Source of the DNA: Pleurocapsa sp. MO_226.B13
GTDB lineage: Bacteria; Cyanobacteriota; Cyanobacteriia; Cyanobacteriales; Xenococcaceae
NCBI GenBank assembly: GCA_030064795.1
Contig: JASJEI010000271.1
Location: 1 to 27,135 of the forward strand
Direction of reading: 5' to 3'
Length of the DNA stretch: 27,135 bases
Made by a program: the position numbers and the translations under genes. This document shows positions 15,840 to 23,517 of this stretch, piece after piece; position 1 is the stretch's first letter; the number at the start of each line of letters is the position of its first letter. A model generated the notes under the pieces. It searched no databases. It was not told the origin of the DNA and saw nothing but the letters and a program-made list of their open reading frames with translations.

Positions 15840-17948
15840 TTATTCAGTTTCGACATTCTTAATTGCGCCGTCCTCAGATAACTTCTGGATGATAGTTTTA
15901 AGTTCAATCAACCGCTTTTCAGTTTTCAACAAAACTTCTTTTTGCTGGTTATATGTTTTGATATTATTTTCGGGATTCCACTCTCCTCGCTCTTCTTTTC
16001 TAATGCGTTTCTCCAAAGATTCATTGTGGCTATCGACATTATTAGTAACAACTAACTCAACATTTTCTTTGAGTTGATTGCTCCAAGCATTAAATGAATT
16101 GACTACTATTTCGCGCAACCCAGGTTGAGGAATACCCTTATTGTCGATATAGCCTTCTACAACTGCCTTATATATATTGATAGAGTTGTTGGGCATATTT
16201 TCGGTCATCGCCTTCTTGATATTAACGACTAGTTTCTTCTTAAAACCAAAAGCCTGTTGTATGATTGTACGCATTGTAAGTAAAAGAGGAATTAATACCA
16301 GTATAGGAACAGCAACAGCACCAGCCCCCATAACCATTTGCTGGGTAATAAGAGAGTCCAATATTGGTGAGACACCAATCGCAAATAAAAGAGAACTGAG
16401 AGTTAAGCCTGTTGAGGCACTAGTAGCAGTGTTAACAGCAGCAGATTGAGTAACTTGGAGAATACCTTTGGTAAAAACACCTTTGATTTGTGGAGTAACT
16501 ACATCAGTACCTTTATTTTGGCTCGTGGAACTGCCTATGCTTTCTAATATACCCAACATTACACGCAGATTTTCTTCTATACGTCCATAAAGTAATTCAG
16601 CTTTATTTTGGAAACGTTCTTCTTTTTTGGTGATCCATTTGTCAATTTCTTCTTTAAAAATACAGGGAATGTGCTTGTCAACCTTGAAAAAATCCTTAAC
16701 GCCGTAGACATCTACTTGTCTTTCCACCGCCATTTGAATTTGAGTGTCTAGCAAGTCGATGCCATGCATCGCATCATCGAGCATATCCTTGATAGTATCG
16801 TGGATATCTCTCATTAAATCTTGCTTGCGCTGATTAATATGCTGTTTCTGTTGCTCTAGTGTCTCTTTATCTTCTTGAACCTTTTTAAGCGATTTATTCG
16901 CTACTTCAATATCACGGTCAACATCTCGTTGCAAAGTTTTCAAATGCAAATCGGCAACTTGCAATGGTATTTGTAAACGTGCTACACCACTCGACTTAAT
17001 TAGGAAACGTTCTAGTGCCTGTTTAAATTCTAGAAAGCCACTTTCTTCGTACAGTCCGTCTAGTGCATTAACTGCTGATACTGGATAAATATTTTGAATA
17101 TTGATTTTATCAACTTTTGTGGTGATAATATTTTGATTAAAATCCAGCGAATCTTCTAATTCCTTTTGATCGCGTACTTGATCTATCTTCGTCATCACGA
17201 AGAGCATCTGATTTACATGCTCGCGTAGAAATGTTAGGAAAGCAAGATCTCCTTCACCAATTCCATCGTGTGAGAAAAGAAAAAGAGTTGCATCAACTTG
17301 TGGAATTAAGGAGTAAGTAACAGTTTTATGGGCTGCAAAAACAGATCCTAAACCAGGGGTATCAATAATTTCAATCTCGATTTGCCGATCGCGTAGGAAA
17401 TCAGCATTGCACCATACTTCAACTTCTTTTATTTTTTCTGCCAATGAAACCTCTTCACCCTTTAAAATAGAAACTCCGAGGTCTTTAGACTGTGCGGGGT
17501 CACTAGTATATTTTGCAATGTCCTGAAAGAGGTCAGTTGATTCTTGTGTAATTGTTGGATGCTGTGCTTGATACTCAGGTTGATAAGTAACCTTAAACTG
17601 TTCTTTTTCATTGAAACGCAAAGTCGTAACTGCAGCAGTTGTAGGTTGGCAACTTACAGATAAAATTTCTTTACCCAACAAAGCATTGATTATTGTACTT
17701 TTACCTGCATTAAACTCACCAACAACAGCTAACCGAAACGCATGTTTTTTACGCACATTTTCCGCACGTTCGCGTAAAATATCAGCTAGAGATTGTCGAT
17801 TCAACTCTTGGTTTGCATTTAAACTTCCTGTGTCAACTTTGACAAAACTTAAAATTTTTTCTTGGCGTTCTTCAGCAATACCTGCAAGTTGATTAAGTAC
17901 TTCGTATAGACCGTCACGAGTTTCTTGGAATAATTCGAAGGATGACAT
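15840..17948 (-). CDS. Dynamin-like GTPase 1 (membrane-associated)
   Basis: This 702-aa bacterial dynamin-like protein has a canonical GTPase head: G1 GEFNAGKS (77-84), G2 region QPTTAAVTTLRF (101-112), G3 DTPGLGS (196-202), and G4 TKID (253-256). Long coiled-coil segments follow (about 330-400 and 650-700), with a hydrophobic hairpin of about 505-555 (LSSLLFAIGVSP, AVAVPILVLIPLLLT) that probably inserts into membrane. It is a clear paralogue of the protein encoded at 18097-20178, sharing SSGVARLQ.P and A.VEGY.D...PGLRE in the stalk. Bacterial dynamins remodel or seal membranes, and some are anti-phage (LeoA-like/Eleos). The gene is separated from the upstream paralogue by 148 bp and is followed at 15 bp by the FGE gene. 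Confidence 0.88.
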   Translation of the reverse strand: MSSFELFQETRDGLYEVLNQLAGIAEERQEKILSFVKVDTGSLNANQELNRQSLADILRERAENVRKKHAFRLAVVGEFNAGKSTIINALLGKEILSVSCQPTTAAVTTLRFNEKEQFKVTYQPEYQAQHPTITQESTDLFQDIAKYTSDPAQSKDLGVSILKGEEVSLAEKIKEVEVWCNADFLRDRQIEIEIIDTPGLGSVFAAHKTVTYSLIPQVDATLFLFSHDGIGEGDLAFLTFLREHVNQMLFVMTKIDQVRDQKELEDSLDFNQNIITTKVDKINIQNIYPVSAVNALDGLYEESGFLEFKQALERFLIKSSGVARLQIPLQVADLHLKTLQRDVDRDIEVANKSLKKVQEDKETLEQQKQHINQRKQDLMRDIHDTIKDMLDDAMHGIDLLDTQIQMAVERQVDVYGVKDFFKVDKHIPCIFKEEIDKWITKKEERFQNKAELLYGRIEENLRVMLGILESIGSSTSQNKGTDVVTPQIKGVFTKGILQVTQSAAVNTATSASTGLTLSSLLFAIGVSPILDSLITQQMVMGAGAVAVPILVLIPLLLTMRTIIQQAFGFKKKLVVNIKKAMTENMPNNSINIYKAVVEGYIDNKGIPQPGLREIVVNSFNAWSNQLKENVELVVTNNVDSHNESLEKRIRKEERGEWNPENNIKTYNQQKEVLLKTEKRLIELKTIIQKLSEDGAIKNVETE

Positions 17949-17998
17949 AATATTTATCTTTTATTCTCTGTTTTTCAAGAAAAAGAATTTACTTCAAT

Positions 17999-18014
17999 GC
18001 AGGAACATACCTGC
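17999..18014 (-). other. Small hairpin in the gap between the two dynamin-like paralogues
   Basis: GCAGG-AACATA-CCTGC is a perfect 5-bp stem in the longest non-coding gap (148 bp) of the downstream five-gene block. It lacks a T-run on the minus strand, so it is not a clean terminator; partial attenuation or an mRNA-processing site is possible. Confidence 0.3.
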
Positions 18015-18096
18015 GGGTTTAAATTTGTAGCGCGGGCATTGATCTTGCCTGCTTCATGTATCAAGAGAGTAAGATACTTCCACTACTTCTTAATTT

Positions 18097-20178
18097 TTAA
18101 GAAATTGGGGTGCTCTCCTCAGTGCTGGCACTGCTCATTTCCTGAATAGTTGCCTTTAATTCAGCTAATTTTTTGGCAATTTCTTCAAGCTTTTTCTCAT
18201 GGGTTGCGTGAACTTTTGATCGCTGTTCTCGGTCAAATCTATTACTTTTTTTATCGTCAATTTGTTTTTTAATTTTAATTAACTGGGCACCAACCAAATT
18301 AGCGACAAAATTAGTAATATTAGATTTCAAATTATTGCTACTTTCATCAAAGTGAGTCTGTAGGCTTTCACGCAGTCCAGGATGATTTTTACGATCTTTG
18401 TCAACATAACCTTCGACAATAGCCTGAAATATAGTAACTTTATTGCCAGGGATAGGTTTAGTTAACTGTTTCTTAATGTCATTGCGAATGCGCTGCTCCC
18501 CAAGAAAGACATCGCTAATCACCGGTAATAATCCTGGAATTACTAATAAGAACGGGAAAGAAGTTAAAATTGGAATAACTACAGGGAGCAGTGCAGGTAA
18601 AACCGTTGTACCTGCAAAATATCCAATAAGTGTTGTTCCAGCTCCTGCGACCAAAGCTCCTCCAGCCTTTGCAGTGGTATTCAATACCAAGCGACCAGTG
18701 TGTCCACCTGCTGGGATTGATATATCTGGGTTACTGGTAATATAAGTTGTTGTACTAGACAGTTGCGGGAATGTTATATCGTCAATGATTTGAACAAACC
18801 GATTAAGTTCACTCTCCACAATATCTTGAAGCAATTGGACTTGGGTCATAAAACTTTTATCTTTTGTCTTAACCCAGTCTTCAACAACTTCATTGATAAT
18901 AGGTTGGATCTTAATGTCTACCTTCTTGAGTGATTCCTTTTTAAATTCATCAAGGGCTTTGTTCACAGCTCTTTCAACTCGGAAAGGTAACTCTTCGATT
19001 CCGTCGAGCGCATTATCCACTATTTCTTTCATACGCTGTTCTACGGTTATAAGTAACTTTTCTCGAGCCTTTTCAATCTCGGATTGGGCATCTTCGAGTT
19101 GTTTCAATTCATTTTGCAGCGACTCTACATCCTTATCAATATTTTGAATATCGTGTTGGGTATTTTTTATCAGATTTTTACAATGGGTTTGTGCAATCGC
19201 AAATGGCATCTGCAATCGTGCTACACCGCTTGAACTAACAAGGAAAGACTCTAACCCTTTCAGAAAAGTGTTGAAGCCACTTTCATTTTTTTTTCCTTCT
19301 ATCTGCTTGAGTGCTGATACAGCATAGACGCGTTCGACTGGGATTTTAACAATGTTTTCAATAATTTCTTTGGACAAATCCAACATTTTTTCTTGGTCTT
19401 TCGACGACAAGTAGTCGGCTTTTGTCATCACAAATAGTAATTGGTTGATATGCTGGCGGATAAAATCAAGTAAATCTATTTCCTTCTCACCGAAACCAGG
19501 CTGGCTGGGAAACAAAACTAATGTGGCATCCATTTCCGGGATTAGGCTGTAAGTAACTACTTTGTGTTCTTCAATAATCGATCCTAACCCTGGGGTATCA
19601 ACAATTTCTGTTTCATCGCGGTTTAAAAAGTCAGATTTACACCAAATTTCAACTTGCTTAATTTGGGTTGCCACTGATTCGGTGTTACGTTTTATCCAAG
19701 TAATAGCATCATCACTTGTTACTCCTTCTATCTTTTTAGCAAGATTAGTTGTGTTAATCATCCCAGTATCGCCAGTATCGCCTTGAGCATCGTTTTTGTT
19801 GTAAATCACGCGATAAGCATCCTGTTCACCATGGCGTAGAATAGTCTTAGCGGCAGTTTTAGGTGTAGGGCTAGTCGATAATACATCGCGCCCTAGTAAA
19901 GCATTAATCAATGTACTTTTACCAGCGTTAAATTCTCCTATAACCGCTAATCGGAAAGCTTCCTTGGAGAAAACGTTTTTGGCACGCTCATTAAGTGCAT
20001 CAGCCAATGGACGACGAAAATCCTCACCCCGATTGGCTATTTTGGCTGTAGCACTTAGGTTATCAATAATTTCATCGCCTCGTTCCTCTGCAATATTGGC
20101 TAGTTTTGTCAGGATAGTCCCGAGTTGTTCGCGTGCATCTTTAAATTGCTGCATCGATGCATGGTTGCTTGATGACAT
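18097..20178 (-). CDS. Dynamin-like GTPase 2 (membrane-associated)
   Basis: This 693-aa paralogue of the neighbouring dynamin-like protein has G1 GEFNAGKS (81-88), G2 region TPKTAAKTILRH (105-116), G3 DTPGLGS (194-200), and G4 TKAD (252-255). Coiled-coil stalk helices occupy about 340-400 and 630-680. A strongly hydrophobic segment of about 515-565 (ALLPVVIPILTSFPFLLVIPG) is the likely membrane paddle. The ATG at 20178 is preceded by a strong Shine-Dalgarno (GGAGAGGAG), the best in the cluster, suggesting high translation. It starts 22 bp after the third GTPase gene, so they are co-transcribed. Two non-identical dynamins side by side resemble heteromeric pairs such as DynA/DynB or the LeoB/LeoC arrangement; whether they form heteromers is inference. 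Confidence 0.88.
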   Translation of the reverse strand: MSSSNHASMQQFKDAREQLGTILTKLANIAEERGDEIIDNLSATAKIANRGEDFRRPLADALNERAKNVFSKEAFRLAVIGEFNAGKSTLINALLGRDVLSTSPTPKTAAKTILRHGEQDAYRVIYNKNDAQGDTGDTGMINTTNLAKKIEGVTSDDAITWIKRNTESVATQIKQVEIWCKSDFLNRDETEIVDTPGLGSIIEEHKVVTYSLIPEMDATLVLFPSQPGFGEKEIDLLDFIRQHINQLLFVMTKADYLSSKDQEKMLDLSKEIIENIVKIPVERVYAVSALKQIEGKKNESGFNTFLKGLESFLVSSSGVARLQMPFAIAQTHCKNLIKNTQHDIQNIDKDVESLQNELKQLEDAQSEIEKAREKLLITVEQRMKEIVDNALDGIEELPFRVERAVNKALDEFKKESLKKVDIKIQPIINEVVEDWVKTKDKSFMTQVQLLQDIVESELNRFVQIIDDITFPQLSSTTTYITSNPDISIPAGGHTGRLVLNTTAKAGGALVAGAGTTLIGYFAGTTVLPALLPVVIPILTSFPFLLVIPGLLPVISDVFLGEQRIRNDIKKQLTKPIPGNKVTIFQAIVEGYVDKDRKNHPGLRESLQTHFDESSNNLKSNITNFVANLVGAQLIKIKKQIDDKKSNRFDREQRSKVHATHEKKLEEIAKKLAELKATIQEMSSASTEESTPIS

Positions 20179-20200
20179 GAGCTCCTCTCCTTTCTAATTA

Positions 20201-21865
20201 CTAGTTATGATTTTGATGGTTAATTACTTTCTTCAGTTCTGCGATGATTTTGACAAGTTCATCACAGGGATCATCTTCTTCTGGACTTGATGAAGACGAT
20301 AAGCTTTCAGTATTGGTAATCGCTTCGGTAAAAGCTTTTTCAACTAATGCATAAAGCTCCTTAGTATTGTGGCGCACATTATGCTCAAACTTTGGCAAAA
20401 TTATACTGGCAATATTGTCGAATTTCACATCACTTTGACCAGATGAACTTAGGTTCTCAATAAGTAGCCAAGCTCCTGTTGCAACAACACCTCCTACCGA
20501 AAATGAAAATAGCAAGCGTCCGCCAAAATATAGTAACGAAGCTATCGTTGTTGCCGCTCCTACTCCCATGCTGGTCAAATGTCGATATTCTTTTGTCAGG
20601 GACTTAGTTACTGAGGGATTGTTAATAGCTTCAACAGTATTAACGCGAATTTCATCCTGTTGTACTTTCAATTGATAGGTGCCGCCAACAGCGTAGTTGG
20701 TATCGTCTAGAATACTGCTAAAGTGGCGTTCCAGACGTTGCTTTATCCGCTTTTGCTCCTGCTTTAACCAGTTTTGTAAGTCCGATTTAATCGATTGAAG
20801 GTCTTTACGATTGGCACGGATATCACTTTCCATTCGAAAAGCCAAAGCTTCTAAGCTCTCACTAACTGTTTTCACAATATCTCGTTCTTGGTCCTTGATA
20901 ACATCTTGGATTAACTTCTTTGTTTGTCTGAGTTCATTAATCTTCTTTACATTGACATCTTGAGATGTTTTCTTCGCTACGCTTATTTTTTCTGCCTCCA
21001 AATTTGCTTTGATATTTTCAGCAGCCTCAAGTAATTGAGTGGCTTGAGATTTAATATTTGTACCTTCGTCATTAGTTTGTCCTTTTTCTATATATTTTTG
21101 AACTAACGAAGTCAGTTTTGCTATTAACTGTTCCCACTCATAAGTTTCAGAAGAGTTACTGATAGATTGAATAGATATTTTGAACACATCAACCGATATA
21201 TCTAAACTCAAAGTTTTGATTTGTTCTCTAATACTGTTTACTTGTATCGATTGAATTTGAGCATCGGCAACATCAATTTTATTTGCAGCAACGATAACGT
21301 TACAAATATTTTTTGGTAGTAATTTGAGAAACGTTATTTCCTGGCTACTTAAACTCAAATTCGCATCAACTATCAAAATTACATTACTAACTTCTTCAAG
21401 GATAGACTTTGTTCGAGCATCAAAATCTATACTGCCAATGCTCGGTGTTTCGATTAACTGAACGCCCTCAGGTAGAACAGAAAATGGTGCTTGAATTTCT
21501 AAATATTTAAGTTTAGAACCCCAAGCCTCTAACATAGCTTCATCAATGTCTTTTGGCTCCACGTTTTCGACATTGCCACTTAATAAATGTGCTTGAATGA
21601 GACTTTGTGACATATTTGTTACTTTAATGTGGTATTCCCTTAAGGCTGATAGCTTGGGAGCAATATTAATAGGTAAAAGATTACTTGCAAGGATGGCGTT
21701 AATAAAAGAAGATTTTCCACGACCAATCATTCCACATACGGCAATCGCATCGTGATGGAAACCTGTAGACTGTACGCTAATTTCTATAGGCTTAAACGTC
21801 TGTCCGAGCTTTGCAGCTACATCCTGTAAACGATTCTGGATAGCCAATAATTTTTGTGAGGACAT
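20201..21865 (-). CDS. Divergent dynamin-like GTPase 3
   Basis: This 554-aa protein is the shortest and most divergent of the three. It has G1 GMIGRGKSS (45-53) and G4 NKID (195-198, followed by VADAQ). The G3 motif is ETPSIGS (139-145), with Glu in place of the usual DxxG Asp, so hydrolysis may be slow or altered. A coiled coil spans about 265-390, and a hydrophobic hairpin lies at about 428-470 (GVGAATTIASLLYFGG, FSFSVGGVVATGAWLL). The Ser-rich acidic C-terminus ends in a short helix. It lies 58 bp downstream of the TIR gene and 22 bp upstream of dynamin-like gene 2. The first residues (IQNRLQDVAAKL) act as a helix before the G domain, as in the other two. Confidence 0.8.
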   Translation of the reverse strand: MSSQKLLAIQNRLQDVAAKLGQTFKPIEISVQSTGFHHDAIAVCGMIGRGKSSFINAILASNLLPINIAPKLSALREYHIKVTNMSQSLIQAHLLSGNVENVEPKDIDEAMLEAWGSKLKYLEIQAPFSVLPEGVQLIETPSIGSIDFDARTKSILEEVSNVILIVDANLSLSSQEITFLKLLPKNICNVIVAANKIDVADAQIQSIQVNSIREQIKTLSLDISVDVFKISIQSISNSSETYEWEQLIAKLTSLVQKYIEKGQTNDEGTNIKSQATQLLEAAENIKANLEAEKISVAKKTSQDVNVKKINELRQTKKLIQDVIKDQERDIVKTVSESLEALAFRMESDIRANRKDLQSIKSDLQNWLKQEQKRIKQRLERHFSSILDDTNYAVGGTYQLKVQQDEIRVNTVEAINNPSVTKSLTKEYRHLTSMGVGAATTIASLLYFGGRLLFSFSVGGVVATGAWLLIENLSSSGQSDVKFDNIASIILPKFEHNVRHNTKELYALVEKAFTEAITNTESLSSSSSPEEDDPCDELVKIIAELKKVINHQNHN

Positions 21866-21923
21866 ATTTATTCAACCTCGTTATTACATGTTAGATATAC
21901 TGTAGAATAATGATTTGAAGACT

Positions 21924-22688
21924 TCAGATGCCACACATTTTATTAAAAGTCTTCTTCAGATACTTCAGCCCTAAGCTATTTAGCTGATAAACAATACGGT
22001 TGCGCTCGTTGCGGAGAGTTTCTGATGAACCGAACATATTTTCATCGCGAATATTCTCTTGTAATCTGGCATCTAAGGTACTAAATGTTAATTGAATATC
22101 GATATTGGCAGTTTGAAGTTGTTTACTCATAATTGCCAAACCTTTGAAATAACTAAAATCACTGTTGATAGTAGGTGAGGTGCTTGTAATTGTTTTAGAG
22201 GGCTGTCTTGCGTCCAACTTATCCCATGATTTTTCTTGAGGTGTATTATTATTACTAATGTTGTTAATCAAGCGTTTGAGTTGGAAATCAAGGTTCACAT
22301 GGTCTGTAAGGTCAAGATATGTTAACATCTCTAACCTTTTGGGTAGTTCTGTCTTAACCACCATTAACGGCAAAATACGTCGTCCCCATGCAGCGGGATC
22401 CTGAGTCTGTATAAGCAACGCCTCAAAATCGGTCCAGTTGCTACTTAACCATGATGGAGTTAGCACAAGCAGAGTTTTGCGGCTTCTTTCAACGGCTTTC
22501 TCTATGTTCACCAGAGTTGGAAGCCCGATTTCAAAATCACGGTAATCTATACAAGCTTTTAACCCTGCAGTTTCTAGCGCAGTTAACAGATGCTTGCGAA
22601 CCCAGTCACCGTCGCGGCTACTATAACTGATAAATGCGTCATATTTAAAATTTGTGTGACTATCTCTTGCTTCTGTTGAGTTTTGCAT
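21924..22688 (-). CDS. TIR-domain protein with C-terminal adaptor domain
   Basis: This 254-aa protein has a TIR domain at residues about 15-145: strand A YDAFISYSSRDGDWV (16-30), BB-loop region DYRDFEIGLPTLVNIEKAV (48-66), LLVLTPSWLSSNW (73-85), and the WTDFE segment placing Glu89 at the NADase catalytic position. LPLMV follows. A linker of about 147-180 leads to a C-terminal helical domain of about 180-252, with GSSETLRNERNRIVYQLN at 220-237. That segment aligns with the N-terminal domain of the FGE protein at the other end of the operon. Bacterial TIR proteins commonly degrade NAD+ or make cyclic ADP-ribose signals in phage defence. A Shine-Dalgarno-like AAAGGATAT precedes ATG 22688. It starts the tightly spaced five-gene block. 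Confidence 0.9.
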   Translation of the reverse strand: MQNSTEARDSHTNFKYDAFISYSSRDGDWVRKHLLTALETAGLKACIDYRDFEIGLPTLVNIEKAVERSRKTLLVLTPSWLSSNWTDFEALLIQTQDPAAWGRRILPLMVVKTELPKRLEMLTYLDLTDHVNLDFQLKRLINNISNNNTPQEKSWDKLDARQPSKTITSTSPTINSDFSYFKGLAIMSKQLQTANIDIQLTFSTLDARLQENIRDENMFGSSETLRNERNRIVYQLNSLGLKYLKKTFNKMCGI

Positions 22689-22847
22689 AAATATATCCTT
22701 TTCTCTTTATCTCTCTCCTTAAATAAATAAGGCTTTCGTAAACGACATAAGCACAAAAACTAGATAATAAATCAGAAAAAGAATTTATATTATCTGAATT
22801 AAACAAGAGTAAATATGCTTTATTGAAGAACAAAAAATAGTTAACAG

Positions 22848-22946
22848 AATAAAAGCTTTGCTGGTATGAATGGGAGCATTATCGATAACTAATACGGTGA
22901 GTTTAGCGATTTTTTGAACATACTTATCCAAAAAATTATCACGATT
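22848..22946 (-). pseudogene. IS630-family transposase remnant
   Basis: In the 317-bp gap between the TIR gene and the coiled-coil gene, the minus strand encodes FLDKYVQKIAKL followed by TVLVIDNAPIHTSKAF. This matches the DDE domain around the second catalytic Asp (IDNAPIH) of IS630/Tc1-like transposases. It has no start codon, and recognisable homology stops after SKAF; an in-frame TGA lies just before it. It is a scar of about 33 codons from an element that inserted within the cluster. The rest of the gap (22689-22847 and 22947-23005) shows nothing else. Confidence 0.75.
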
Positions 22947-23005
22947 TCACAGGTTATTTTGGTTTCAAAGATATAAGATTATAAATCATTAATACTTCCC
23001 GAATT

Positions 23006-23503
23006 TTAGTTGATTTTTTCTAATTTCATTTTTATTTTTTGTAACCCATTCATAGTATATTCGAGTTTGTTATCAATTTTAATTATTTCTCTCAGTTCTT
23101 TCTCACTTATCTGAGAGTATTCTCCTCTAGCCAATTCCCTCTTAATCTTTTGTAAATTATTTACAGTATCTTTGAGATCGATATCAATTTTAATTATCTC
23201 TCTCAGTTCTTTCTCGCTTATCTGAGAGCTTTTTTGATGATCTAGTTTTATTTTTAAGTTATTTAGGCTATTCTCAAGCTCGTTGACTATTTTGTCTATT
23301 TGTTCAACTTTATTTATACTAACTGTAGGGTCACTAGGAAACGGGATGAGAGAATATAAAACAATCAAAAAGACAGCTATAATTATAGCAATTGTTATTG
23401 TTTTAATCAATCGATTAGACTTAGTTGAATTGGGTGTGAAGTCAATATATTCAGAGGGATAAATCTTGGATTGGTCATTTGTTCTATCTTTGTCTTTACT
23501 CAT
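23006..23503 (-). CDS. Membrane-anchored coiled-coil protein with a duplicated segment, unknown function
   Basis: This 165-aa protein has a polar N-terminus (1-30), a single TM helix (about 32-53, TITIAIIIAVFLIVLYSLI), and a Lys/Glu-rich helical tail with Ile/Leu heptads. The tail contains two near-identical repeats: SQISEKELREIIKID at 93-107 and again at 130-144, each followed by xxLxxTxNxLQKIK. I recognise no family. It begins 14 bp after the stop of the upstream small-GTPase gene, so the two form a translational pair. An anchor or effector for that GTPase at the membrane is a reasonable guess, but unproven. The start is ATG 23503 with AGGATC upstream. Confidence 0.75.
   Translation of the reverse strand: MSKDKDRTNDQSKIYPSEYIDFTPNSTKSNRLIKTITIAIIIAVFLIVLYSLIPFPSDPTVSINKVEQIDKIVNELENSLNNLKIKLDHQKSSQISEKELREIIKIDIDLKDTVNNLQKIKRELARGEYSQISEKELREIIKIDNKLEYTMNGLQKIKMKLEKIN
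23071..23228. repeat. 47-bp direct repeat inside the coiled-coil gene
   Basis: The segments 23071-23117 and 23182-23228 are 47 bp each, offset by 111 bp (37 codons, in frame). By eye they differ at only two positions. They encode the repeated SEKELREIIKID segment. Such DNA-level identity indicates a recent duplication or repeat homogenisation, and makes copy number likely to vary between strains. Confidence 0.85.
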
Positions 23504-23517
23504 TGTGAAAAAAGATC

